NCBI RefSeq assembly: GCF_013282095.1 | Contig: NZ_BLTJ01000010.1 | Span: 1-64,000 of the forward strand | DNA length: 64,000 nucleotides | DNA from: Enterocloster alcoholdehydrogenati | GTDB lineage: Bacteria; Bacillota; Clostridia; Lachnospirales; Lachnospiraceae | Reading direction: 5' to 3' | Shown here: positions 44,088-53,080 of the stretch, piece by piece | How positions within the stretch are numbered: position 1 is the first letter of the stretch | How the letters are laid out: the number at the start of each line of letters is the position of its first letter | Translations under genes and position numbers: made by a program | Notes under the pieces: generated by a model | What the model was told of the DNA's origin: nothing | Seen by the model: the letters and a program-made list of their open reading frames with translations, nothing else | Databases searched by the model: none

Positions 44088-44124
44088 TCTTGTATTTTAG
44101 TATCTTCTTTTCAGCCTGCCTCTC

Positions 44125-45795
44125 TTATGCGTTGGCTGCCGCTGACTGTGTAATTCCCTCATCATTGAGGTTGATCATGTCATATGCCTCAGCAATATTC
44201 AGCATATGGTCCCCGATTCGCTCATAATCCGTAAGCATCTCAGAATAAAGTATGGATGCCTCCACGCTGCAGTGGCCTTCTCTCATACGGTCAATCTGAT
44301 TCTGACGGAATTTCAAAGTGATATCATCTATCTTCTGTTCAATCTCCTGTACCTTTTCCAGGGTGAAATTTCTGCTGCCTGCGGCGGCCTGCTCCAAAAG
44401 CTCCATTCCCTTGGAACAGCTGTCTGCCATTACTGTAAACTCGCTCTGAGCGTATTCAGAAAAGGTCAGCTCCTTTTCCTTGATGGTCTGGGCGTACTCT
44501 GCCAGGTTCATGGCATGATCGCCGATCCGTTCAATATTTCCCAGAACCGAATACATCTTATTCAGTGTTTCTATGTCCTTAGGCGTCTGATCCAGAACCA
44601 ATACACGGGATATTTTTTTTGAGAGCCGTACATTTGCAAGGTCAATCTCCTCTTCCCGATCCTCAATTTCCTTTATCCCATCTTCTCCTGGTCCCTGCTC
44701 TACTGCCTGGAAACTGGAATCTACATTCTTTACCGCCATGGACATCATATCGCGGATCTCCTCACGAAGCTGGCTGATGGCGATGGTGGAAACCCCCAGA
44801 TGATGCTTGGAGGCCATAAGTCCCTCCAGCCAGTGATCCTCATCCATAACCCTGGCCTGGGTGTCGGGCAGAAGCTTCTCCACCGCTTTTACCAGCATGG
44901 TTCCAAATGGAAGGAGAAGAATTGTGGTAACCAGATTAAAGGTTGTATGGACATTGGCAATCTGTGCCATAGGATTGCCGGGAGCCATGCGGATCATAAA
45001 ATCCGTAAACGGCGTTACCAGGCTGATCACTACAAAGATGGCCGTTCCGATGATGTTAAACAGCAGATGGATGGCCGTAGCGCGTTTCGCATTTCTGGTC
45101 GTTCCAATGGAGGCCAGAACAGCCGTAATGCAGGTACCGATATTCTGTCCGAAGAGAACGAATACGGCGCTGTGCAGATCAATGACCCCGCTCATCGCCA
45201 GAGCCTGTAAAATACCGACCGATGCGGAGGAGGACTGGATCAGCGCCGTAAATCCTGCACCAACCAGAATCCCAAGCAGAGGATTGCTGAACCTGGTCAT
45301 CAGTTCCACAAACTGCGGTTCATCTCTTAACGGCGACATGGCGGAACTCATCATGTCCATACCGATGAACAGAACGCCGATGCCGGCCACAATACCGGCG
45401 ATATGCTGGAGTTTCTTGTTTTTTACAAAAACCAGGATCGCCACGCCTATAAAAGCAATCAGCGGAGCCAGAGCACCGATATCCAGTGCGATCAGCTGGC
45501 CTGTAATGGTGGTACCGATATTAGCGCCCATAATCACCCAGACAGCCTGGTTTAAGGTCATGAGCCCGGAATTAACAAAACCCACTACCATAACGGTAGT
45601 TGCGGAGGAAGACTGGATCAGCGCCGTAATCACAGCTCCCACCAGAACGCCTAAAAAGCGGTTGGAGGTCAGGCGCTCCAAGATCTGCTTCATCTTGTTG
45701 CCCGCCGCAGCCTCCAGATTGGTGCTCATCATCTGCATTCCATAGAGGAACAGCGCCAGACCTCCCAAAAGTCCTAAAAGCAATTCAACTCCCAT
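44125..45795 (-). CDS. Na+/phosphate symporter with C-terminal PhoU-like domain
   Basis: A 556-residue NptA-type transporter importing inorganic phosphate with sodium. The membrane part has two inverted repeats with the signature QSSSATT (first) and QSSSASVGI (second), and GANIGTTITGQ. Residues about 340-556 are cytoplasmic, helical and PhoU-like (IREEIRDMMSMAVKNVDSSFQAVEQ, MYSVLGNIERIGDHAMNLAEYAQ, DYERIGDHMLNIAEAYDM). AAGGAG precedes ATG 45795. A good promoter and three 11-bp-spaced TTTACAT repeats upstream suggest PhoP control (low-phosphate induction). Confidence 0.94.
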   Translation of the reverse strand: MGVELLLGLLGGLALFLYGMQMMSTNLEAAAGNKMKQILERLTSNRFLGVLVGAVITALIQSSSATTVMVVGFVNSGLMTLNQAVWVIMGANIGTTITGQLIALDIGALAPLIAFIGVAILVFVKNKKLQHIAGIVAGIGVLFIGMDMMSSAMSPLRDEPQFVELMTRFSNPLLGILVGAGFTALIQSSSASVGILQALAMSGVIDLHSAVFVLFGQNIGTCITAVLASIGTTRNAKRATAIHLLFNIIGTAIFVVISLVTPFTDFMIRMAPGNPMAQIANVHTTFNLVTTILLLPFGTMLVKAVEKLLPDTQARVMDEDHWLEGLMASKHHLGVSTIAISQLREEIRDMMSMAVKNVDSSFQAVEQGPGEDGIKEIEDREEEIDLANVRLSKKISRVLVLDQTPKDIETLNKMYSVLGNIERIGDHAMNLAEYAQTIKEKELTFSEYAQSEFTVMADSCSKGMELLEQAAAGSRNFTLEKVQEIEQKIDDITLKFRQNQIDRMREGHCSVEASILYSEMLTDYERIGDHMLNIAEAYDMINLNDEGITQSAAANA

Positions 45796-46030
45796 ATTTT
45801 CTCCTTTTTGTTTGAATGAGAGACATTTTCATATCATTTTACGGATAATATCAACTTATTTTCCAAAAACAGCGCAAAATATAAGACACAGCCCGCCATC
45901 TTTCATCAAGACCGCAGGTTATGTCTTTGACCGCTTCTTACACCATCTGAAACAGGAGATACATTCCGCCATGTCTCTGCCCTCTTTTCATCTTTTTAAC
46001 ATATTTTTTACGTTTTATTTACACATTTTT

Positions 46031-46059
46031 ATTATACGGGATATTTTATAGCCCGTCAA
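46031..46059 (-). promoter_or_regulatory. Promoter of the Na/Pi symporter gene
   Basis: On the minus strand TTGACG (46059-46054), 17-bp spacer, TATAAT (46036-46031). CGGG...CCCG arms flank the spacer. Confidence 0.78.
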
Positions 46060-46078
46060 TATACTTTTTCGGCAGGCA

Positions 46079-46107
46079 ATGTAAAGTATATGTAAATTGT
46101 ATGTAAA
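46079..46107 (-). promoter_or_regulatory. Pho-box-like direct repeats
   Basis: TTTACAT occurs at 46107-46101, 46096-46090 and 46085-46079 (minus strand), an exact 11-bp period. This is the layout of PhoP sites in Bacillota, where TT(A/T/C)ACA half-sites repeat every 11 bp. They end 19 bp upstream of the -35 box. Confidence 0.65.
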
Positions 46108-46148
46108 GTATGCAGACCAGCGCTCCGCTGTGCGTGAAAAACACATAC

Positions 46149-46193
46149 GAAAGGCGCTTTCCCAGCTGAACCAGCCGGCCGAAAGCGCCTTTT
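46149..46193 (-). terminator. Terminator of fucO
   Basis: AAAGGCGCTTTC (46150-46161) pairs with GAAAGCGCCTTT (46181-46192); A and T runs on both sides make it bidirectional. Confidence 0.9.
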
Positions 46194-46253
46194 CATATAT
46201 CAGATCTTATAAAATATGATAACGCAAAATCCTCTGCTGCCTGAGCAGGCGAA

Positions 46254-47402
46254 TTACATCAGAGACTGATACAGGGCCTTGATATCCTCAAAGGTTGGAT
46301 CCTTTGGATTGCCTGGGCGGCAGGCATCGTCCATAGCAGACTGTGCCAGGAAATCAACATCCTCCGGCTTAACGATGGCCTTCAAATCAGCAGGGATGCC
46401 TACGTCTGCGGACAGCTTCTTTACTGCATCTACGGCTGCCCTGCGGTACTCTTCCTGACTCATGTTTTCTGTCCCCTGTACGCCCATGGCAATGGCGATA
46501 TCCTTATACTTGTCACCGGTGCAGGGAGCGTTATACTCCATTACCGTTGGCAGCAGGATCGCATTGGCGACACCATGGGGTGTGTCATACACAGCGCCCA
46601 GAGCGTGCGCCATGGAATGAACGATTCCAAGGCCTACATTGGAGAAGCCCATGCCGGCGATATACTGCCCCAGCGCCATGCCCTCACGGCCCTCCTTTGT
46701 ATTCTCACAAGCTCCTCTTAGGTGTCTGGAAATCAGTTCGATGGCCTTTAAATGGAACATATCCGTCATTTCCCATGCGCCCTTTGTGATATAGCCCTCG
46801 ATGGCATGAGTCAGCGCATCCATTCCGGTAGATGCTGTCAGCCCCTTTGGCATGGATTCCATCATATCAGGGTCGATCACTGCCACTACCGGGATATCAT
46901 GGGTATCAACACATACGAACTTGCGCTTCTTCTCTACGTCTGTAATCACATAGTTAATGGTAACCTCTGCCGCTGTTCCCGCTGTGGTAGGAACTGCAAT
47001 GATCGGGATGGAGGGATTCCTGGTTGGGGCTACGCCCTCTAAGCTTCTTACATCCTCAAATTCAGGATTTGCAATAATGATGCCAATGGCCTTGGCTGTA
47101 TCCATGGATGAGCCGCCGCCGATGGCGATCAGATAATCAGCGCCGGAGGCCTTAAACGCTGCCACGCCGGTCTGCACATTTTCAATGGTCGGATTGGGCT
47201 TGATATCAGAGTAGATCTCATATGCCAGGCCTGCTTCATCCAGCACGTCTGTCACATTCTTTGTAACGCCAAAACGAATCAGGTCAGGATCAGAACATAC
47301 GAATGCTTTTTTAAAGCTTCTTGCTCTTGCCTCGTTTGCAATCTCCGCAATCGCGCCTGCGCCATGATAGGAAGTTTCATTTAATACGATTCTGTTTGCC
47401 AT
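46254..47402 (-). CDS. fucO: Iron-dependent alcohol dehydrogenase, lactaldehyde reductase type
   Basis: A 382-residue group III dehydrogenase very close to E. coli FucO along its whole length as I recall it (start MANRIVLNET; GGGSSMDTAKAIGI nucleotide loop; PTTAGTAAEVTINYVITD; KFVCVD.HDIP). Metal ligands are in DALTHAIEGYITKGAW (Asp/His) and HSMAHALGAVYDTPHG (two His). FucO reduces L-lactaldehyde to 1,2-propanediol during fucose or rhamnose fermentation; broader aldehyde/diol use is possible since no fucose genes are present here. A TetR regulator lies upstream on the same strand with an inverted-repeat operator on the fucO -10 box. Confidence 0.92.
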   Translation of the reverse strand: MANRIVLNETSYHGAGAIAEIANEARARSFKKAFVCSDPDLIRFGVTKNVTDVLDEAGLAYEIYSDIKPNPTIENVQTGVAAFKASGADYLIAIGGGSSMDTAKAIGIIIANPEFEDVRSLEGVAPTRNPSIPIIAVPTTAGTAAEVTINYVITDVEKKRKFVCVDTHDIPVVAVIDPDMMESMPKGLTASTGMDALTHAIEGYITKGAWEMTDMFHLKAIELISRHLRGACENTKEGREGMALGQYIAGMGFSNVGLGIVHSMAHALGAVYDTPHGVANAILLPTVMEYNAPCTGDKYKDIAIAMGVQGTENMSQEEYRRAAVDAVKKLSADVGIPADLKAIVKPEDVDFLAQSAMDDACRPGNPKDPTFEDIKALYQSLM

Positions 47403-47488
47403 ATTCCTCTTCTCCTTTTTGCCTGTGTTTCGCTGCAGTCCGTCAGGCTGCTGTGACTGTCGGACGGAAATATTTTTCAGGTTTTTCT

Positions 47489-47510
47489 ATTCGTTAATAT
47501 TATAACGAAT
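47489..47510 (-). promoter_or_regulatory. fucO promoter -10 with palindromic operator
   Basis: ATTCGTTA-ATATTA-TAACGAAT is a perfect 8-bp inverted repeat (47489-47510); on the minus strand its centre contains the fucO -10 box TATAAT (47504-47499). The -35 is weak (TTTTAT). Size and symmetry suit a TetR-family dimer. Confidence 0.65.
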
Positions 47511-47515
47511 CGGGC

Positions 47516-47554
47516 AAAAAAATAAAAGTGACAAATAAAGTCATCTGTCACTTT
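47516..47554 (-). terminator. Terminator of the tetR gene upstream of fucO
   Basis: AAAGTGACA/TGTCACTTT stem (47525-47533 with 47546-47554), followed on the minus strand by TATTTTTTT. Confidence 0.85.
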
Positions 47555-47597
47555 CTCATATTTTTTGTGTATTATCACAAAATCTATTGTCTATATT

Positions 47598-48161
47598 TTA
47601 CAACAGTTTTAATTCTTCAAATACCCCGGCAAGCTTTGGGGGCAAAGCATCCACCAGCTTATCCGCCATCTCACGCGGCGAAGCCTTCATGCCTCCCAGT
47701 ACCCATTTGACCGTCATATAGACGGATCCCCGGCAGTACATCTCCAAGAGGAACTGAAGCTCCTCACTTAAAGGACGGCTGGTTCTGCGCCCGATAAGAT
47801 CCCGGTAAAACTGAAGGATCAGTTCAAAATCGTGCTCCTTCACAGAGTTTCTGTCATCGCTGCGGAAGGCCTCTGTAAAAAATACCTTTTCTGCCCGAAT
47901 AAATTCAAACTTCTGCGTCAGGCTCTCTCCTACGGTATGTCCCATTCCGATCTGCTCAAAGGACTGGAGAACCAGCTTGTCAAAATACCAGTTGATCAGA
48001 TCATATTTATCCAGAAAATTGCGGTAAAAGGTCTGACGGGTCAGGCCGCAGCCCTCCGCAATACTTTTTACTGTGATCTTGTCTACAGGAGAGATTTTCA
48101 TGCACTCTTTAACCGAGGCTGCCAGTCTGTATTTTGTTTTTTCCTGTTTCGAGGGTTCCAC
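47598..48161 (-). CDS. TetR-family regulator (DhaS-like C-terminal domain)
   Basis: A 187-residue regulator. GTG 48161 is chosen because AAGGAGG lies 5 nt before it; the upstream ATG (48266) is inside a palindromic terminator-like hairpin with no ribosome site. The helix-turn-helix is at about residues 13-55 (KYRLAASVKECMKISPVDKITVKSIAEGCGLTRQTFYRNFLDKYDLI), followed by the all-helical TetR_C_8-type domain seen in dihydroxyacetone-kinase regulators (DLINWYFDKLVLQSF). It is upstream of fucO on the same strand, with a terminator and operator between them, so control of fucO by an aldehyde or diol signal is plausible. Confidence 0.88.
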   Translation of the reverse strand: MEPSKQEKTKYRLAASVKECMKISPVDKITVKSIAEGCGLTRQTFYRNFLDKYDLINWYFDKLVLQSFEQIGMGHTVGESLTQKFEFIRAEKVFFTEAFRSDDRNSVKEHDFELILQFYRDLIGRRTSRPLSEELQFLLEMYCRGSVYMTVKWVLGGMKASPREMADKLVDALPPKLAGVFEELKLL

Positions 48162-48257
48162 GGACGCCTCCTTTCTGACGGTGACTCTTCCAGACAGTGA
48201 TGCGTCTGCGCCGCCTGCCATCCCACTGTCCGGGCTTTTTAGGTAATTAAAACGCTG

Positions 48258-48289
48258 AGAGCGCATCCTGATCAGGATACGCTCTTTTT
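48258..48289. terminator. Near-perfect palindromic hairpin after the RND partner gene
   Basis: AGAGCGCATCCTG and CAGGATACGCTCT form a 28-nt near-perfect palindrome with a single mismatch. The T5 tail is on the plus strand; on the minus strand, where the RND partner gene ends 30 bp upstream, the tail is weaker. Confidence 0.65.
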
Positions 48290-48315
48290 ATCATACCAGA
48301 AGTTCTCCGGCTTTT

Positions 48316-50748
48316 CTATCTGTTTTTGAAAACATCTGCAATGGCCTGCCACATTTTTACAAGGACATTCCACATCCGGCGCAGAGGACTGATCTTTGGC
48401 TCCTGTGTCTCAGCGTCCATGGTCTTGTGTTCTTCATCGTCAAGACTAATCTCATCCGTGCGCAAAATTACCTGAAGTGTCTTGGGCGACGGGTTTTCGG
48501 ATGAGGTAAAGGATACCTTTTCCGCATCGGGATCCATGAAGAGGAAACGGTTTTCCGTATCGTAACGGTCCAGCTCACTGTCAATAACATCCTTCATGGT
48601 GCGGCCTGCGCGGCGAACGCCGGAGGTGCCGTCAAGAATGCCCAGGCTCTTATCCAGCAGTTCCATGCTGGCCTGCAGACTTTCCCTTGCGGCGTCATCT
48701 ATATCGCCGCTGGAAGCCTTTAATGTGTTCTGTACAATGGTAAGTGTACTTACACTGCTGTTGAGCGCTTCTGTGGTACGCTCTACCAGAGCAGACAGGT
48801 CATCTAAGGAGGCCTGCAGATCCGGGTAGTAGACATCTAAGGAATCATGAAGGGCTGTCACATCTTCAATAAGCATATCCATATTGTCTGCCAGATCAGC
48901 GCTGTACTGAGCGGAATCTGAGATATCGTCCATGAGATTGGATGCCGTTTCTGTGAATTTCTGGCTGTCCTGGTTGATCTTCTGAAGCATCTGCACCATT
49001 TCCTGAAGATTCTGGCTGGAGGCAGACTCCGTCACCATGGGAACCTCGTTCTTTTCAATCTGTGCTCTTGGAACAGCGCGGCTTAAGGTCTGTTCGGAAG
49101 AATCGGAGGCTGCATCTGTGGAATCGCTGTTTCCGGTATTCCCGGTTCCGGCGCTCTCATTATCTGTTGCTTCACTTCCGCTGGTATCGTTTCCGGCAGC
49201 CTCGTTACCCGTTGTTTCACTTTCGCCGGTATCGCTTCCTGCCGTTTCGTTACCTGTTGTTTCACTTCCGCTGGTATCGCTCCCGGCAGCCTCGTTACCC
49301 GTTGTTTCACTTTCGCTGGTATCGCTTCCTGCCGTTTTGTTACCTGTTGTTTCACTTTCGCTGGTATCGCTTCCTGCCGTTTCGTTACCTGTTGTTTCAC
49401 TTTCACTGGTCTCATTTCCCGCAGATTCCGTTGTTTGGTTTTCCACAGCCCTGGTATCCGCCGCATCGATTTCCAGCGCCTCGGCATCGTATTCCTCAAG
49501 CTCACTCATCAGCCCGGCCATCTGTTCCAGTATTTCCGTTGTCTGCACCTGGAATGCGGCATTGGTCTGGATCAGATAGCCCAGATCATCCCTGATATCC
49601 GGCAGCTGTTCTCCAATGGAGGCCGTACTGCTCTTTATATTTCTCAGTCTCGTATACAGCTTGCCCAAAGGTTCCTGCATCTCTCCCATGGTTCCTACGA
49701 TATCGCCCATACTGCTGTGCACCACCTCGGCGGTTTCCTTTGCAGTCTGCAGATGGGGAACCATGGTTCCCAGCTGGTCGGACATGGCAGTAAGCGCTGC
49801 CAGAGACTGGTCATTTCCTGCCAGGATGCTGTCTTTTGAGCTGCTCCACTTTTCTCTTGCGCGGTCTGCTGCTGCCAGGCCGGACTGCATCTGGTTTACG
49901 CCGTTTCGCATATCCTCTACGGACTGAGCCATCTGCTCCAGGCTGTCATAGAGGTCATCTCCTGCATCCTTCCATGTATCCTTCGCTTTCTTCAGATCCT
50001 TGATATGCTCCAGATCCGACACGGTTCCCGGCGTCATGGCCATGATCACTCCCGTAGTTTCAAAGCTGTCTGTACCGATGCGCACCGTGTAATCTCCATC
50101 CTCACCCGGAAGCGCGGTAAAGACAACGCCTGTGTACTGCCCCATATTCTGGGTCTGAGAGCCATCTGCATCCACACTGTAGCATTTGGACAGATCCACC
50201 GGAACTGCCACCATAAGGATCATATTGTTGCGGTAATAAAGATCTGCATTCTCATTGGGCGTAGCCGTCACATGGATCTCTACCAGTCCCGATGCCCCGG
50301 CCAGTTCCTCACCGTTTACAGGAACGCCGTTCAGCTTGTAGGACACATCAAACGTCCATGGCAGCGCCACCTGTTCATTGTCCAGGGTACATTTATAATA
50401 AAAACGTCCCTTCTGGTCTGCCGGCAGGTTCCAGGTCACCTGACCGTCCCCAAGCTGCGGCTGGTCGCCTGTGGACATATTTTCTACTGCCGTATATGTT
50501 CCATAATCTGTAAAATTTGTGATGCCATTCAGATTACAGCCCTTTACCACATTTACCTTAGTGGTCTTTCCGTAAAGATCCAGATTAACATACATCGTTT
50601 CATCTGTCTCTACCGAAGCAGGCGCGCCATAGGCGGGCAGGGATGTTTCCCAAATGTCCGCATCTGCAAAAAGGCCGCTTCCTGCTCCCGTTGCTGTGAT
50701 CGCAGCCGCAAGGGCGGCTGCCATAATCTGTTTGCTTCTAATCCTCAT
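48316..50748 (-). CDS. Secreted coiled-coil partner of an RND exporter
   Basis: An 810-residue exported protein of unknown molecular function. It has a signal peptide (IMAAALAAAITATGAGSGLFADA), an N-terminal beta domain (about 30-270), long helical/coiled-coil regions (about 270-430 and 590-720) that resemble YhgE-type or periplasmic-adaptor stalks, a low-complexity block of 15-residue repeats in between (see 49161-49425), and a C-terminal hydrophobic segment close to ISPLRRMWNVLVKMWQAIADVF. It overlaps the MMPL exporter gene by 11 bp and is certainly translationally coupled. It probably contacts the exporter on the cell surface and may handle lipid or peptide substrates; this is inference. 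Confidence 0.75.
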   Translation of the reverse strand: MRIRSKQIMAAALAAAITATGAGSGLFADADIWETSLPAYGAPASVETDETMYVNLDLYGKTTKVNVVKGCNLNGITNFTDYGTYTAVENMSTGDQPQLGDGQVTWNLPADQKGRFYYKCTLDNEQVALPWTFDVSYKLNGVPVNGEELAGASGLVEIHVTATPNENADLYYRNNMILMVAVPVDLSKCYSVDADGSQTQNMGQYTGVVFTALPGEDGDYTVRIGTDSFETTGVIMAMTPGTVSDLEHIKDLKKAKDTWKDAGDDLYDSLEQMAQSVEDMRNGVNQMQSGLAAADRAREKWSSSKDSILAGNDQSLAALTAMSDQLGTMVPHLQTAKETAEVVHSSMGDIVGTMGEMQEPLGKLYTRLRNIKSSTASIGEQLPDIRDDLGYLIQTNAAFQVQTTEILEQMAGLMSELEEYDAEALEIDAADTRAVENQTTESAGNETSESETTGNETAGSDTSESETTGNKTAGSDTSESETTGNEAAGSDTSGSETTGNETAGSDTGESETTGNEAAGNDTSGSEATDNESAGTGNTGNSDSTDAASDSSEQTLSRAVPRAQIEKNEVPMVTESASSQNLQEMVQMLQKINQDSQKFTETASNLMDDISDSAQYSADLADNMDMLIEDVTALHDSLDVYYPDLQASLDDLSALVERTTEALNSSVSTLTIVQNTLKASSGDIDDAARESLQASMELLDKSLGILDGTSGVRRAGRTMKDVIDSELDRYDTENRFLFMDPDAEKVSFTSSENPSPKTLQVILRTDEISLDDEEHKTMDAETQEPKISPLRRMWNVLVKMWQAIADVFKNR
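49161..49425 (-). repeat. 45-bp tandem repeats (15-residue units) in the RND partner gene
   Basis: About six consecutive 45-bp units encode variants of ETTGNETAGSDTSES. Units differ by a few synonymous and Thr/Ala, Ser/Gly changes. This is a flexible Ser/Thr/Glu-rich linker of the kind that varies in copy number between strains. Confidence 0.93.
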
Positions 50749-53011
50749 CGGTCTTTACCTCCGTTCCCATCCCGTTCGTTTCCTGTCTTACGGCAGCCAG
50801 GTTCGCCTTCCCAAATGCCTTTGCTCCTGTCTTTACCGCGTTTTTTCCCTTTTTATGGAACCTTGCCAGCAGCTTTTTAAAATCTTCCCATTCATTGCTG
50901 GTAATGATCCTGTCAAAGAGAACCAGCAGGGCAGGCAGCACAGTCAGCACCAGGATCACGCTAAAGAGTGCGCCGCGGCCGATCAGATGGCCCAGATCAC
51001 CGATTGCCGCCGTATTTGATATGAAATGAATGATGTAGCCCGCCAGTATCAAAATGGTTCCCGATGTAAAGATGGAGCCGCAGGACATTTTCACAGCCTG
51101 GAGGCAGGCCTCCTTTTTCTTCATTTCCTTCCGGCAGGCCATATAGTTGTTTGTAAGCAGGATAGAATAATCTACCGTAGCTCCCAGCTGTATGCTGCTG
51201 ACAATAATATATCCCATATAAACCATGGTGCTGCCTGTAAGGTACGGCACCGCCATGTTTAAAAAGATCGCAACCTGAATAGGAATCATGACAATAACCG
51301 GCACCAGTACGGATCGGAAGCTGAACATGACAACCAGGAATACACCCAGAAGAGAAAGGACATTTACATGGGCATTGTCTGCAGTGATAAATGTCTTGAT
51401 ATCCTGGGTAGACGGGGTCTCTCCCACCACAAAGGAATTCTGCGGATAGTATTTCTGAACGATCTCCCGAATGGTATCCGTATCGCGAAAAGCCTCTGTA
51501 CTCTCTGTTTTCGTCCGTATGTATACCAGCATCCGGCTCTTATCTCCCCGATGAAGCTGGCTGGTGACAGAATAGGGAAGAAAATCTTCCGGTATCCCCT
51601 CAGGCAGTGTATTGGCCATGGATGTGACGCTTTTTACAAAGGGAAGATCCTCCAGTTCATCAGACATGGCCTTTTCTGTTACCGGGGAATCATTGGGATA
51701 AAGCACCAGGAGCATATTGCTGCGCCCAAAAATCCTGGTGATCTCAATATCATCATCATAGACCTGGGTTCCTTCGCTGGCTCCTACGGCGCTGTTTCCG
51801 TAGAGGTAGTCATTCATCCCCTGAGCCACATAAGCCGGGGGTACGATTAAGACCATCACAATCAATGCCGCATAACGGAAACGATATATGCCTCTGCTTA
51901 AACGGTTAAAAGGCGGAAGGAAGGGCCTGTGGGCCGTTTTTTCGTTCCAGTCCGCAAATTTTAAGATCATGGCCGGCATGAAAAATACCACCGTCAGGAG
52001 ACTGAATATAATCCCCTTTGCAAGAACAAGGCCCATATCAAAGCCAATGCTGAATTTCATGCACACCAGGGCTAAAAAGCCTACCACCGTAGTCAGACTG
52101 CTTGCAAAAATTGAATTGATCGCCGCATCGATGGCATTTGTCATGGCCTCCTCATTATTTAAGCCCTTCTGCCGCTCCCTGGTAAACGCATCCAGCAGGA
52201 AAATAGAGTAATCCATGGAGGTGGCAAGCTGCAGCACCATAGCTACATTATTCGTCAGAAAGGACACTGTGCCAAGGAATATATTGGTACCCCGGTTTAA
52301 GAGGATCGCCACTCCCATGACAATCAAAAAGAGGAATGGCTCTGACCAGGCCGTAGTGGTAATGCATAACACTGCAAAAATCATAATAACAGCCACTAAC
52401 AGGATCAGCTGCATCTCACTCTCAATGTTTTCCTTCAGGGATTTGTTCTGTACCGCCATGCCTGTATAGTACCCTTTATCCCCCAAAAGATCCTTGATCT
52501 CATCCACCGCGGCAGAGGTGAGCTTTGACGTATCGCCTTCGTCAAAGGTAATATCCATTACCGCACAGTTATCTTTATAGTAATCATCAATGTCATCCAT
52601 ATTGATGAAATCCTGACCTGCATAGATATTGGTGGTGGTGTCACACCAGAGCACCTGATCCACACCGTCAATGGCTTCTATCTTATCCTTATACTGTTTG
52701 GCCTCATAAAGGCTTACATCCTTTATCATAATACGGGCCGTTCCCGGATATCCGAAATCTTCCTTCATCTGGTCCAGTCCGATACGGGAAGCCGCTTCTT
52801 TTGGCAGATATTCCGTCAGATCGTAGTTTACGTTTACAAACAGCATGGTGATAAGAGACAGGATACATCCGATCACAAAGATGCCCTCAATCCAGCTCTT
52901 TCTGCGGAAAATAAAACGGGCCAGACGGATGGACACCTTTTCCTTCTGCGTTCCCTCCGGTCTCCTGTCTTTTTCCTTTTTCTTATGTCCCAGTATCAGT
53001 TTCTTTTCCAT
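50738..53011 (-). CDS. RND-superfamily exporter (MMPL type)
   Basis: A 757-residue membrane protein with twelve predicted helices and two large external loops, the layout of MMPL/hydrophobe-amphiphile RND proteins that move lipids, drugs or peptidoglycan/teichoic-type molecules. The proton-relay motif appears twice as TSMDYS (first half) and TVDYS (second half). It is preceded by the wall-binding gene and followed, with an 11-bp overlap, by its coiled-coil partner. A divergent TetR regulator 1.2 kb away and its operator region probably control the three-gene unit. Confidence 0.93.
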   Translation of the reverse strand: MEKKLILGHKKKEKDRRPEGTQKEKVSIRLARFIFRRKSWIEGIFVIGCILSLITMLFVNVNYDLTEYLPKEAASRIGLDQMKEDFGYPGTARIMIKDVSLYEAKQYKDKIEAIDGVDQVLWCDTTTNIYAGQDFINMDDIDDYYKDNCAVMDITFDEGDTSKLTSAAVDEIKDLLGDKGYYTGMAVQNKSLKENIESEMQLILLVAVIMIFAVLCITTTAWSEPFLFLIVMGVAILLNRGTNIFLGTVSFLTNNVAMVLQLATSMDYSIFLLDAFTRERQKGLNNEEAMTNAIDAAINSIFASSLTTVVGFLALVCMKFSIGFDMGLVLAKGIIFSLLTVVFFMPAMILKFADWNEKTAHRPFLPPFNRLSRGIYRFRYAALIVMVLIVPPAYVAQGMNDYLYGNSAVGASEGTQVYDDDIEITRIFGRSNMLLVLYPNDSPVTEKAMSDELEDLPFVKSVTSMANTLPEGIPEDFLPYSVTSQLHRGDKSRMLVYIRTKTESTEAFRDTDTIREIVQKYYPQNSFVVGETPSTQDIKTFITADNAHVNVLSLLGVFLVVMFSFRSVLVPVIVMIPIQVAIFLNMAVPYLTGSTMVYMGYIIVSSIQLGATVDYSILLTNNYMACRKEMKKKEACLQAVKMSCGSIFTSGTILILAGYIIHFISNTAAIGDLGHLIGRGALFSVILVLTVLPALLVLFDRIITSNEWEDFKKLLARFHKKGKNAVKTGAKAFGKANLAAVRQETNGMGTEVKTDED

Positions 53012-53080
53012 ATCTCTTTACTCCTCATTCTGAAAACCCCTTTTTATGTTCTGTATTATCTTTTTTCTGATATGGTTCTG

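Larger units (their letters stand above)
45796..46253. other. Regulatory intergenic region between Na/Pi and fucO genes
   Basis: No gene; an AT-rich region holding the 235-nt leader and promoter of the Na/Pi gene, Pho-box-like repeats and the fucO terminator. Nothing else was recognised in the long leader. Confidence 0.6.
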
